Of a stretch of 64,000 bases of DNA, positions 8,084-16,388 are shown one piece after another (within the stretch, counting starts at the first letter, position 1; every line of letters begins with the position of its first letter). The position numbers and the translations under genes were made by a program. The notes under the pieces were generated by a model, which saw nothing but the letters and a program-made list of their open reading frames with translations, had not been told where the DNA came from and did no database searches. The stretch is from an uncultured Clostridia bacterium (GTDB lineage Bacteria; Bacillota; Clostridia; Peptostreptococcales; Anaerovoracaceae), in contig CAKQGQ010000002.1 in NCBI GenBank assembly GCA_934233735.1, forward strand, positions 149,914 through 213,913. The letters run 5' to 3'.

Positions 8084-8566
8084 ATGAGACGAGCTGACAG
8101 AGAAATTAAGAACTTTGAGGAAATGTTGGATGTCATTTCCTGCTGTGATGTGTGCAGGCTGGGACTGAATGACGGAGACTATCCGTATATCCTGCCGCTG
8201 AACTTCGGTGTGAAGGCCGATAAAGAGAGCCAGACCGTGACGCTGTATTTTCACAGCGCCTTAGAAGGACACAAAATAGAACTCATGCAGAAAAACCGCC
8301 ATGCGTCCTTTGAGATGGACTGCCGCCATGAACTGCAGTATAAAGCAGAACAGGGGATGTGCACTTTTGCGTTTGAAAGCATCATCGGGCAGGGCACGAT
8401 TCGCATGATTGACGACGAAAATGAAAAACTGCAGGCACTGAACATTTTAATGGACCATTATTATCCGGGGGAAAACAAGTATTTTAATCCGGCGGCGATT
8501 CCAAGGACGGCAGTTTACTGTTTAGAAGTTACCCGGATGACCGGAAAGAGAAAGGTGTTGAAATGA
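8084..8566 (+). CDS. Pyridoxamine 5'-phosphate oxidase-like FMN-binding protein
   Basis: A 160-residue split-barrel flavin-binding protein of the NimA / pyridoxamine phosphate oxidase-like family. The typical run DGDYPYILPLNFG is followed by YFHSALEGHKIELMQKN, which forms the FMN phosphate site. These proteins bind FMN and reduce small molecules such as nitro compounds; the physiological substrate is unknown. GATAGGGGGCA precedes the start. The stop overlaps the start of the next gene by four bases (ATGA), so the two are translationally coupled. It is a paralog of the gene at 10.6 kb, sharing the YPY and FHSALxGHK segments. Confidence 0.85.
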   Translation: MRRADREIKNFEEMLDVISCCDVCRLGLNDGDYPYILPLNFGVKADKESQTVTLYFHSALEGHKIELMQKNRHASFEMDCRHELQYKAEQGMCTFAFESIIGQGTIRMIDDENEKLQALNILMDHYYPGENKYFNPAAIPRTAVYCLEVTRMTGKRKVLK

Positions 8567-9141
8567 TTTATCAAGTGACGGCGCTGGTCATTTTAGCCGT
8601 TTTTTACGGATGTTATTTTCTGAAAATGTTTCTGCAGCGGCGAAAAGGCATTCGAACGGATCAGATCGGACAGGGAAAGGTCGGTTTTGTGAAATTCGTC
8701 GAAGTGACCATGAAGATTGCAACCTTGCTGGTTCCGGCAGCGGAAGTGCTCAGTATCCTTTTGAATACAACCTGTTTTTCGGTTCCGCTTAGAATCTGCG
8801 GTGCCGTCATCGGTGCATTGGGAGCAGCTGTGTTCGTGACATCGGTGGTGACGATGCGCGACAGCTGGAGGGCCGGGGTCTCCAAGACAGATAAGACGGA
8901 ACTGGTCACGGACGGGATCTATCAGCTCAGCCGTAATCCAGCATTTTTAGGCTTTGACCTGGTGTACATCGGCATTTTACTGATCTTCTTCAACCCATGG
9001 CTTCTGGCAGCGTCCGTTTTTGCGATGATCATGTTTCATCTGCAGATCGTGAATGTGGAAGAAGACTTCCTGTTGGAGGCATTCGGACAGGAATATTTGG
9101 CGTATAAGAAAAAGGTAAATCGCTATATTGGAAGAAAATAA
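8563..9141 (+). CDS. Isoprenylcysteine carboxyl methyltransferase-type membrane enzyme
   Basis: A 192-residue integral membrane protein of the ICMT/PEMT-like methyltransferase group. Four to five hydrophobic segments are visible. The C-terminal half holds the family pattern: TDGIYQLSRNPAFLG, then EEDFLLEAFGQEYLAYKKKVNRYI, where the glutamates and the NP step form the SAM site. Bacterial members methylate unknown small lipophilic targets. It overlaps the stop of the FMN-binding protein gene by four bases. The next ~130 bases contain a promoter for the following unit. Confidence 0.8.
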   Translation: MIYQVTALVILAVFYGCYFLKMFLQRRKGIRTDQIGQGKVGFVKFVEVTMKIATLLVPAAEVLSILLNTTCFSVPLRICGAVIGALGAAVFVTSVVTMRDSWRAGVSKTDKTELVTDGIYQLSRNPAFLGFDLVYIGILLIFFNPWLLAASVFAMIMFHLQIVNVEEDFLLEAFGQEYLAYKKKVNRYIGRK

Positions 9142-9191
9142 GATAGCTTAGTACGGGTCGAAAAGCAGAATAAAGAAAGGGAAAATTCCTC

Positions 9192-9245
9192 TTGACTTAT
9201 CTCAAATATAATACTATTATATAATTAGTCTTAAAAATGAGACTA
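9192..9245 (+). promoter_or_regulatory. Promoter and inverted repeat before CPBP protease gene
   Basis: TTGACT (9192-9197), a 17-base spacer and TATTAT (9215-9220) form a good vegetative promoter. Just past the start point, TAGTCT (9226-9231) and AGACTA (9240-9245) make an inverted repeat with an 8-base gap, a reasonable operator for the winged-helix regulator encoded second in this operon (inferred). Confidence 0.55.
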
Positions 9246-9275
9246 TAATAAACAATACATATGCGAGGTAATTTA

Positions 9276-10055
9276 ATGAATATGCAAAATTTAAATAGTA
9301 CAAAAGGGAAGGCCATCTTACGTTTTGTATTATGTGTGCTTCCGATTGCGATTATCGGCGGCTATTTTACCGGAATTTACATCTTGGAGCATTCGACGAG
9401 CGAGGTAACGGCACAAATTTTGGCTCAAATAAAAAGCCCGACAGCACTTTATATGCTGACCACGCTTCAAAGCATGATTTATGCAATAATTGCGTCTGTG
9501 GCGGGATATTTTCTTGCAGACAGGATAGGGCTTTTGAAGCCGTTTGCTTTCAAAAAAGACATCTTGAAAAAGACGGTTCCGGTAATTATTCTGTTTGGAA
9601 TACTGTTTACTGCGGACTATTTTGTGATAGGACCTTTTATCCCGGAAGTTGCAGCAGATTATGAGAGGGGAATCAGTGCGGCATATTTCATTGCTTCCCT
9701 GACTTACGGCGGGGTTGTTGAAGAAATCCTAATGCGGTGGTTTTTCATGTCGCTGATTGCATGGATTTTGGTTCTGATTTTTGCAAGAAAAACCGAGAAA
9801 ACGGAGCTTCCGGATTGGATTTTCATTGCTGCGAATATCACCGCGGCGCTCCTGTTTGCGGCAGGGCATCTTCCTGCGACCATGGCATTTTTCGGACGCA
9901 TTACACCGCTGATTCTGGCGAGATGTTTCGTATTAAATGGTGGATTTGCGCTTTTATTCGGTAGATTTTACAGGAAATACGGCATTCAGTATGCGATGCT
10001 TGCTCATTTTGGGCTGCATCTTATAAGCAAACTTATTTTACTTGCGGTTATCTAA
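9276..10055 (+). CDS. CPBP-family intramembrane glutamic endopeptidase
   Basis: A 259-residue polytopic membrane protein of the CPBP (Abi/CAAX-like) family. The ATG at 9276 follows GCGAGG at a 7-base spacing, better than the ATG at 9261. The family motif EEILMR lies at residues 149-154 inside a hydrophobic segment. A second motif, HLPATMAFF, near 198 supplies a His, and a third, near the C-terminus, contains HFGLHL. Members cleave within membranes or mature peptides such as bacteriocins; the substrate here is unknown. The HTH regulator begins 10 bases downstream, indicating one operon. Confidence 0.83.
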   Translation: MNMQNLNSTKGKAILRFVLCVLPIAIIGGYFTGIYILEHSTSEVTAQILAQIKSPTALYMLTTLQSMIYAIIASVAGYFLADRIGLLKPFAFKKDILKKTVPVIILFGILFTADYFVIGPFIPEVAADYERGISAAYFIASLTYGGVVEEILMRWFFMSLIAWILVLIFARKTEKTELPDWIFIAANITAALLFAAGHLPATMAFFGRITPLILARCFVLNGGFALLFGRFYRKYGIQYAMLAHFGLHLISKLILLAVI

Positions 10056-10065
10056 GGAGATTAAG

Positions 10066-10596
10066 ATGAAAGATATTTATATCGACGCTTGTCTGAACCC
10101 GGTTCGGCAGCGGATTTTGCAGGTCTTGATTGAAAAGAAAGAATCTTCTGCGGCACAGATTCTGGAAGTCTTAACGGACATTCCGAGAGCAAGCCTGTAT
10201 CGGCACATCAAGATTTTGGCGGATGCAGGGGTTATTGAAGCAGTAAGGGAAGTTCCGAAACGGGGCTCGGTTGAGAAATTTTATGCCCTTGCTGCGCCTC
10301 CTGCAGAAACAAAATCAAATGAGGGCATGAATCAAATGATACAGTCGGCGCTGATTGCCATAGCAAATGATTTTTCCTGTTACTTTTCGGAAGGCGAAAA
10401 AGATCCGCAAAAAGACATGCTGACGGTGGGGCAGGCGACGCTGATGCTCTCTGACGAAGAGTTTGTAGCTTTCTTGACAGAGTATTCGAATCTGCTTGCA
10501 AAATTCCTTCACCACAAACCATCGGAGGAGCGTAAAACGCGTAAAATTACCTTTATTTCTTCGCCCGCAGATGATATACTGTTCTTATCGAAATAA
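10066..10596 (+). CDS. Winged-helix transcriptional regulator (ArsR-like)
   Basis: A 176-residue regulator. The ATG at 10066 follows AAGGAGATTAAG. Residues ~8-75 form a winged HTH: NPVRQRILQVL, then the recognition helix ASLYRHIKILADAGVI and the wing around KRGSVEKFY. The remainder is a helical ligand or dimer domain without recognisable motif. It is co-transcribed with the CPBP protease and is followed 22 bases on by an FMN-binding protein and a MATE pump, so it may control a small efflux or stress unit. The inverted repeat at 9226-9245 is a candidate binding site. Confidence 0.8.
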   Translation: MKDIYIDACLNPVRQRILQVLIEKKESSAAQILEVLTDIPRASLYRHIKILADAGVIEAVREVPKRGSVEKFYALAAPPAETKSNEGMNQMIQSALIAIANDFSCYFSEGEKDPQKDMLTVGQATLMLSDEEFVAFLTEYSNLLAKFLHHKPSEERKTRKITFISSPADDILFLSK

Positions 10597-10618
10597 AACC
10601 TTATAGGAGGATACATCT

Positions 10619-11095
10619 ATGTTCAGAAAAATGCGTCGTGCAGAGAAAAAAGCAATTTCAAACGAAGATACAATCAAATTATTGAACGAAGGAAGAAGAG
10701 GTGTTCTTGCCGTAGCAGGCGATGATGATTATCCTTATGCATTTCCTATCAATTACTATTATGATGAAAAAGAGGGTAAAATTTATTTTCATTCGGCACT
10801 TGCCGGTCACAAGGTTGACGCTATGAAACGCAATCCTAAGGTTTGCTTCACTATTTTCGGTGAACCCGAAATCAGAGACCTCGACTGGGCTCCTTATGTA
10901 AGAAGTGCAGTCTGCTTCGGCAAGGCTCAGCCGGTTGGCAAGGATGAATTGCCTGCAAAACTTAAAACATTTGCGATGAAATATTATCCTTCCGAAGCAG
11001 AAGCGGATAAGGAAATCGAAGCCGATTTAAAAGCCGTACAGCTTATTGAAATCACAATCGAGCACATGACAGGCAAAGAAATTCAGGAAAAATAA
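10619..11095 (+). CDS. Pyridoxamine 5'-phosphate oxidase-like FMN-binding protein
   Basis: A 158-residue NimA-type split-barrel protein. DDDYPYAFPINYYY and the segment IYFHSALAGHKVDAMKRNPK are the diagnostic parts, together building the FMN pocket. The protein should bind flavin and may reduce nitro or quinone compounds. TAGGAGGATACATCT gives a strong ribosome binding site. It is a clear paralog of the gene at 8.1 kb, with an insertion after the YPY segment. Its stop lies 3 bases before the MATE gene, so reduction and export of toxic compounds may be linked (inferred). Confidence 0.85.
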   Translation: MFRKMRRAEKKAISNEDTIKLLNEGRRGVLAVAGDDDYPYAFPINYYYDEKEGKIYFHSALAGHKVDAMKRNPKVCFTIFGEPEIRDLDWAPYVRSAVCFGKAQPVGKDELPAKLKTFAMKYYPSEAEADKEIEADLKAVQLIEITIEHMTGKEIQEK

Positions 11096-11098
11096 TGA

Positions 11099-12433
11099 AT
11101 GAGCGATAAGAAAACATTTTACAAATTCGTAATCCCGTCGATGATTGCTTTCGCGCTATCGGGCGTATATGCGATTGTTGACGGGTATTTTGTGGGTAAT
11201 GCAATCGGAGACGCCGGGCTTTCGGCGATTAACATTGCTTATCCTATCGTTGCGCTTCAGCAGGCAATCGGGACTGGCATCGGAATGGGCGGTGCAGTTT
11301 ACTACTCGATATATAAAGCGGAAGGAAGACTGAAAAAAGCCGAATCCTTTATTGCAGTCGGTTGGTGGCTGCTTGTGGCGGCAAGTTTCATTTTAACTAT
11401 TGCGATATTTTTTTCGGCGCGCAGACTTCTGGTCCTTCTCGGCGCAGAAAGCATGATTCTGAGCTATGCAGAAGAATATATTAAGGTCATTGCTTTGGGC
11501 ACTCTGCTTCAGATTCTGGGAACAGGCCTTGTTCCGTTTATGCGTAATTACGGCGGAGCATTTTGGGCAATGACAGCCATGGCAAGCGGTTTCATCACCA
11601 ACATTATTTTAGATTATCTTTTTGTGTGGGTTTTTGAATGGGGAACCGAAGGCGCTGCCGGAGCAACGATTATCGGGCAGGGCATCACCATGACGATTGC
11701 AATTATATATGCTTTGCTTAAAAAAAGTTTTTTCCTCAGAACAAACCCAAAAGAGGTTGGCGAAGTGTGCCGCTCCGTGTGTCGTATAGGGCTTGCACCG
11801 TTTGCGCTTACTCTGACTCCAAACATATCCTTAATGCTTATCAATCGCTTTTCAGCTTCGTATGGAGGAGAGAAGGCGATTGCGACCTATGCGTGCATAT
11901 CCTATATCATTTGTATTATCTATCTGATTTTGCAGGGAGTTGGAGATGGAAGCCAGCCTTTGATGAGCCGCTGTTATGGGGAAAAGGATACAATGAAACT
12001 GAAGTATTTTCGCAAGAAAGCCTACTTCCTTGCCATTTTTCTTGCGACAGCCGGCGGAATTCTCATGTTTGCTTTTCGGGCAGAAGTGGGCGTTTTGTTC
12101 GGAACTTCGGATGAGGTTAATGCAGAAGTTGCTGCTGTCATTCCGATTTTCTTAATTGCTCTGCCTTTCGTGGCAGTCAATCGAATTACGGCAGCCGGCT
12201 TTTATGCAACGGAAAAAAGTGTGCTCTCTTACGCAACAGCAATGGCTGAACCTTGTTTTATGCTTGTATTTATGCTGATTTTACCGAGATTTTTCGGCGG
12301 TCAGATTATGGTATGGTGGAGTACAGTGCTTTCACAAATCAGCGCGGCAGCACTCGCTGTGATTTTTGCACTAAAGACACATCGGGAGGAGAATGTGTCC
12401 GGGGACAGCAGAAGCCTGTCAATGTTTCTTTAA
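11099..12433 (+). CDS. MATE family multidrug efflux transporter
   Basis: A 444-residue membrane protein with twelve hydrophobic segments in two related halves, the normal size for MATE pumps. The N-terminal half shows the family pattern SMIAFALSGVYAIVDGYFVGNAIG, and the second half repeats it with LTPNISLMLINRF. MATE proteins export cationic drugs against Na+ or H+. The start overlaps nothing but lies 3 bases after the FMN-binding protein stop and has only a weak AGGAAA upstream, suggesting translational coupling. The last ~12 residues (SGDSRSLSMFL) are unlike the family and may come from a repeat element that has fused to the end of the gene. Confidence 0.88.
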   Translation: MSDKKTFYKFVIPSMIAFALSGVYAIVDGYFVGNAIGDAGLSAINIAYPIVALQQAIGTGIGMGGAVYYSIYKAEGRLKKAESFIAVGWWLLVAASFILTIAIFFSARRLLVLLGAESMILSYAEEYIKVIALGTLLQILGTGLVPFMRNYGGAFWAMTAMASGFITNIILDYLFVWVFEWGTEGAAGATIIGQGITMTIAIIYALLKKSFFLRTNPKEVGEVCRSVCRIGLAPFALTLTPNISLMLINRFSASYGGEKAIATYACISYIICIIYLILQGVGDGSQPLMSRCYGEKDTMKLKYFRKKAYFLAIFLATAGGILMFAFRAEVGVLFGTSDEVNAEVAAVIPIFLIALPFVAVNRITAAGFYATEKSVLSYATAMAEPCFMLVFMLILPRFFGGQIMVWWSTVLSQISAAALAVIFALKTHREENVSGDSRSLSMFL

Positions 12434-12484
12434 TAAAAAGAAGTGTCAAGCGAATTTGAAAATGTCCCAAATTTTTTGAATAGA

Positions 12485-12532
12485 AATCAAGAACAATTGT
12501 TCTTGATTCTGTAGTCCGATTTTCGGGCTACA
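12485..12532 (+). repeat. Two tandem hairpins, including a 24-bp perfect palindrome
   Basis: Bases 12485-12508 form a perfect 24-bp palindrome centred on CAATTG. One base later comes a second hairpin: TGTAGTCCG (12510-12518) pairs with CGGGCTACA (12524-12532) around a 5-base loop. No T tract follows, so these are not simple terminators. The surrounding 12434-12622 stretch carries no gene; TGTCAAG occurs at both its ends (about 12444 and 12596), which might be the trace of an old mobile element. Confidence 0.45.
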
Positions 12533-12622
12533 ATGCCAAGAGGCAAGTGAAAGCGGTTAACCACCTCGATGTTCATATCACAAACGGACTAACGATGTCA
12601 AGATTTTGAAAGGATCATACAA

Positions 12623-13252
12623 ATGGCTTTTGATTACAAAAAAGAATATAAAGAATTTTATATGCCTAAAAAGAAACCGGAGCTTGTAACGGTTCCGGTC
12701 ATGAACTATATCGCAGTCAGAGGGCAGGGAGACCCCAATGTCGAAGATGGGGAATACAAGCAGGCCATCGGTCTTTTATATGCCATTGCCTTTACGATCA
12801 AGATGAGCAAAAAAGGAGACCACCAGATCGAGGGCTATTTCGACTATGTAGTGCCGCCGCTGGAGGGCTTCTGGTGGCAGGACGGTGTCAGCGGCATTGA
12901 CTACGCGCATAAAGAGAATTTTCAGTGGATCTCGGTCATTCGCCTGCCGGACTTTGTGACAGAAAAAGATTTTGCGTGGGCAATCGAAGAAGCGACCGCA
13001 AAGAAAAAAACGGACTTTTCAAAAGTTGAATTTTTGACATATGACGAGGGGTTTTGCGTGCAGTGCATGCATGTCGGTCCTTATGATGATGAACCTGCTA
13101 CCGTTGCGCAAATGCATGCATTTATGGAATCCCAAGGCTATGCTTTGGATATTACCCCGCAGCGCATGCACCATGAAATCTATCTGAGTGATGCCAGACG
13201 CACCGCCCCGGAGAAACTGAAAACGGTCATCCGGCATCCGATTAAAAAATAG
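12623..13252 (+). CDS. GyrI-like small-molecule-binding domain protein
   Basis: A 209-residue stand-alone GyrI-like (SOUL/GyrI fold) protein. The family patterns are EYKEFYMPKKKPELVTVP near the start, YIAVRGQGDPN, the aromatic run EGFWWQDG, and QCMHVGPYDDEPAT in the second half. Such proteins bind or hydrolyse cyclopropanoid and other small hydrophobic compounds; others act as effector domains of regulators. No DNA-binding domain is attached. AAAGGATCATACAA precedes the ATG. It stands alone: the preceding gap holds hairpins and the next gene is on the other strand. Confidence 0.85.
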   Translation: MAFDYKKEYKEFYMPKKKPELVTVPVMNYIAVRGQGDPNVEDGEYKQAIGLLYAIAFTIKMSKKGDHQIEGYFDYVVPPLEGFWWQDGVSGIDYAHKENFQWISVIRLPDFVTEKDFAWAIEEATAKKKTDFSKVEFLTYDEGFCVQCMHVGPYDDEPATVAQMHAFMESQGYALDITPQRMHHEIYLSDARRTAPEKLKTVIRHPIKK

Positions 13253-13291
13253 AGATTTGTTACTGATGTAAGCCAATATGAAGTATGAAAG

Positions 13292-13957
13292 TTAAAAGAT
13301 CTTTTTCCCGCTGCCGAGCTCAAAATGGTACTTGACAATACCAAGGTCCATTTTAGAGTAAAATCCAAGGCCGCGGGATATTTTTAAGCTGCCGTCCTCC
13401 AGCAGTTCAAATCGGAATTTTTGCTGATTGGTCGCAGTCGGTGCCAGCATGGCCGCCCGCATGCCCTGCAGAAACCAATCCGGCAGATTTTCGCTGTAAT
13501 TACAAAGCTTTTCGATCGGCTTGTCCTTATGCGGTACACCTTGGGTCTTGCCATAGCCGAGGGAAATCACACAAATCTCTTTCTCGCCGTCCAAAACAGA
13601 CGCAGCGCTTTTGCCGTAGGTCAATGCCACCCAGCAGGTATTCAGACCCAGTTCCTGCGCTTTGAGCACTAACTGCTGCCCGCAGTATCCGAGTGTTTCC
13701 TCCAGGGAAGGGGATTTCGGTCCGACCAGAGCAATATAATTCTTGACGCCCTCAAACTTGCCGTAATGCGCCATGATGGATTTGAAACAAGCAGGATCAT
13801 CATAGATGATCTGCATATGCAGTCCGTATTGCCGGTTGAGTGACTCCATCAAGCGTTCCAGTTCCGCACGCTTTTCCGGTTCGATGGCTTGATTTTTATA
13901 CTGGCGCACACTGTGGCGCGCCTCCATGATTTCAAATGGTTGGATTGGTTTATACAT
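13292..13957 (-). CDS. Nitroreductase family FMN oxidoreductase
   Basis: A 221-residue nitroreductase-family protein and the only leftward host gene in the first 29 kb. The N-terminal ARHSVRQYK is the FMN-binding start of the fold; GYCGQQLVLKAQELGLNTCWVAL and APTATNQQKFRF are further conserved blocks. Members use NAD(P)H to reduce nitro groups, quinones or enoates. AAGAGGTATCC precedes the ATG. It converges with the GyrI-like gene (39 bases between stops) and diverges from the MFS gene. The 238-base gap upstream is AT-rich and must hold both divergent promoters. Confidence 0.85.
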   Translation of the reverse strand: MYKPIQPFEIMEARHSVRQYKNQAIEPEKRAELERLMESLNRQYGLHMQIIYDDPACFKSIMAHYGKFEGVKNYIALVGPKSPSLEETLGYCGQQLVLKAQELGLNTCWVALTYGKSAASVLDGEKEICVISLGYGKTQGVPHKDKPIEKLCNYSENLPDWFLQGMRAAMLAPTATNQQKFRFELLEDGSLKISRGLGFYSKMDLGIVKYHFELGSGKKIF

Positions 13958-14195
13958 AATGGATACCTCTTGTGATTTGGGAAGGCTAACCGCTTTCGCT
14001 TGTCCTTGTGATGCATATATTCTATCATATATGGAATATAATTAAAATATCGAATTTGTTTTATCATTTGAATGAAGTCACTGCCGCAAGATATTAACAA
14101 TTTATAAACTATGACATTTCTAGAATACATTCCGCAAAATTTATGGTAAAATATCTTCAGTAACATTATTTTATCCAAAAGGACTTCATATACGC

Positions 14196-15416
14196 ATGAA
14201 CAACACAAAAAAAGATAAAATGGTTTCCGGCGCGCTGGCGTTTATCACACTGATGGGGATTGTCAGCCTGTTTTCTGATATGACGCATGAGGGCGCACGC
14301 AGCATTCTGGGGGAATATTTGAACCTAACCGGAGCATCGGCGGCAACCATCGGCTTCGTATCCGGCATCGGCGAGCTTTGCGGCTATTCGCTCAGACTGC
14401 TGTCCGGATTCATTGCTGATAAAACAAAAAAATATTGGACCTTGGTTATCGTCGGATATACGATGCAGGTGCTGGCGATCCCGGCACTGGCGCTGATACC
14501 GCAAAACGGCTGGATTCTTGCCTGCGGTCTGGTCATCATGGAGCGCATCGGTAAGGCAGTCAAGAAACCGGCCAAAAACACACTGGTCAGCTTCGCGGCC
14601 AGTGAAATCGGAACAGGCAAGGGCTTTGCCTATCAGGAATTCTTGGACCAGCTGGGCGCTTTTTTAGGGCCGGTCATGCTGTTCGTCATCAGTCTGGTGA
14701 AGGGAACAGAGAACCTGTTCTCGACTTACCGTATCTGTTTCGCGGTGCTGGGGATTCCGGCGCTGATAACCATCGCGCTGGTGGTGTTGTCAAAGATCAG
14801 ATATCCGCATCCGGAGATGTTTGAAAAAGCGGAGACCGAGCCGAATACAGAATTTGAATTTCGGACATCGTTTGTGCTTTATATGATTGCCATCAGTCTG
14901 TTCGCCTTTGGCTTCGCGGATTTCACCTTGATTACGCTGCACGCGGCAAAGACGCATCTGTTCCCGGAGGCCTCGTTGAGCTTGTTATACGCGGCGGCGA
15001 TGGCAGTAGATGCGTTCGCGGCGCTGTTCTTTGGCTGGCTCTTCGATAAAGTCGGACTAAAGGCGCTGATTTACTCGACGCTGTGCAGCGCCGGTTTTGC
15101 CTTTTTTGTTTTCCTCGGAAACGCGCAATGGATGATCGGACTCGGCATTGTGCTCTGGGGCATCGGCATGGGCGCGCAGGAAAGCATTATGAAAGCGGCA
15201 ACCAGTCAGATCATTCCAAAGCACATGAGAAGCACCGGCTTCGGTATCTTTGAGACCGGCTTCGGCATCGCGTGGTTCCTCGGCAGTTGGGTTTTAGGCA
15301 TCCTGTATGACATCAGCCCGCGGTATCTCGTCATCGTATCCGCAGCCGCGCAGTTTTTGGCGATCGTATTTTACTTGCTGTACATCCGGCAAAATAAAAA
15401 AGAGGAGGCTGTTTAA
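14196..15416 (+). CDS. MFS transporter
   Basis: A 406-residue major facilitator protein with twelve predicted membrane helices. The MFS loop between helices 2 and 3 reads SGFIADKTKKYW, a form of GxxxDxxGrr/k, and the matching loop in the second half is GWLFDKVGLK. The EXISTING family resemblance is to drug or metabolite exporters; the substrate is not evident. AAAGGACTTCATATACGC precedes the ATG. Its stop lies two codons before the start of the PEP mutase-family gene, so the two are one operon. Confidence 0.85.
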   Translation: MNNTKKDKMVSGALAFITLMGIVSLFSDMTHEGARSILGEYLNLTGASAATIGFVSGIGELCGYSLRLLSGFIADKTKKYWTLVIVGYTMQVLAIPALALIPQNGWILACGLVIMERIGKAVKKPAKNTLVSFAASEIGTGKGFAYQEFLDQLGAFLGPVMLFVISLVKGTENLFSTYRICFAVLGIPALITIALVVLSKIRYPHPEMFEKAETEPNTEFEFRTSFVLYMIAISLFAFGFADFTLITLHAAKTHLFPEASLSLLYAAAMAVDAFAALFFGWLFDKVGLKALIYSTLCSAGFAFFVFLGNAQWMIGLGIVLWGIGMGAQESIMKAATSQIIPKHMRSTGFGIFETGFGIAWFLGSWVLGILYDISPRYLVIVSAAAQFLAIVFYLLYIRQNKKEEAV

Positions 15417-15417
15417 T

Positions 15418-16263
15418 ATGACAGATCAGATTATTATCAACAACGCACAAAGAGAAAAAGCAAAGTTCTTCCTTCGTATGCATCAGACTGAGGGCATGTT
15501 CGTAATCCCGAACGCATGGGATGCAGCAAGTGCTTATATCTACGAAAAGGCCGGCTTTGCGGCAGTCGCAACGACCAGCGCGGGAATTGCTTACGCACTC
15601 GGTTATCCGGACGGCGAACAAGTATCCATGGAAGATTTACTGTTCGTAGTCAAAAAGATCACCGGACGCGTACAAGTCCCGGTTTCGGTCGATTTTGAAC
15701 GCGGCTACGCGGAAGAACCGGCACAGGTCAAGGAAAACGCGCGCAGACTGCTTGCCGCCGGTGCGGTGGGTTTCAATCTGGAGGATGGACAGGCAGACGG
15801 GAGGCTCAGCCCCTTGGAACTGCAGATCCAAAAGATTCAGGCGCTTTGCGAACTCAAAAAAGAACTGGATCTACCTTTTGTGATCAATGCCAGAACCTGT
15901 GCCTACTGGCTGAATATCGGCAGTGAGGAAGAAAAGCTTGCAGAAGCGGTACGCCGCGGCAACGCCTTTGCAGAAGCGGGTGCAGACTGCGTGTTCGTAC
16001 CGGGAGCGATGAATCAAGAAACCGCAAAAGCCTTGGTCTCAGGTATCCATGCGCCGCTCAATCTGATCCTGAACGGTGTGTATCATGATTTTGTGGGACT
16101 TGCGAAGCTCGGAGTCCGCAGACTCAGTACCGGTTCCGGTCCGGTCAGATATCTCTGTGAAGAAACGATCAAAATGGCAGAAAACATTAAGAACGGCAAT
16201 GCAGACGCTGTGCTACAGAGCACCTTTTCTTATGCGAAAGCAAATGCTTTTTTCCAAAAATGA
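15418..16263 (+). CDS. Isocitrate lyase / PEP mutase family protein
   Basis: A 281-residue single-domain TIM-barrel protein. The ATG at 15418 follows AGAGGAGGCTG; an upstream alternative at 15307 lies inside the MFS gene and is rejected. Characteristic parts are NAWDAASAYIYEKAGFAAVATTSAGIA (residues 26-52), the metal-site segment VSVDFERGY, and GFNLEDG. The superfamily makes or breaks C-C or C-P bonds next to a carboxylate (isocitrate lyase, methylisocitrate lyase, PEP mutase). The CGH catalytic motif of true lyases is absent, as in the many uncharacterised oxaloacetate decarboxylase-like members. It is co-transcribed with the MFS transporter. Confidence 0.85.
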   Translation: MTDQIIINNAQREKAKFFLRMHQTEGMFVIPNAWDAASAYIYEKAGFAAVATTSAGIAYALGYPDGEQVSMEDLLFVVKKITGRVQVPVSVDFERGYAEEPAQVKENARRLLAAGAVGFNLEDGQADGRLSPLELQIQKIQALCELKKELDLPFVINARTCAYWLNIGSEEEKLAEAVRRGNAFAEAGADCVFVPGAMNQETAKALVSGIHAPLNLILNGVYHDFVGLAKLGVRRLSTGSGPVRYLCEETIKMAENIKNGNADAVLQSTFSYAKANAFFQK

Positions 16264-16388
16264 TGCTTTGAATTACACAAATCTGACAAACAAAGAGACG
16301 CAAGCAGATGAAAGACTTAAAAGACACTTGTAAACTGGCAGTGGTGCATGTGCGCAAGCTACAGGTGGAGGACAAATAGGAAGGAACC

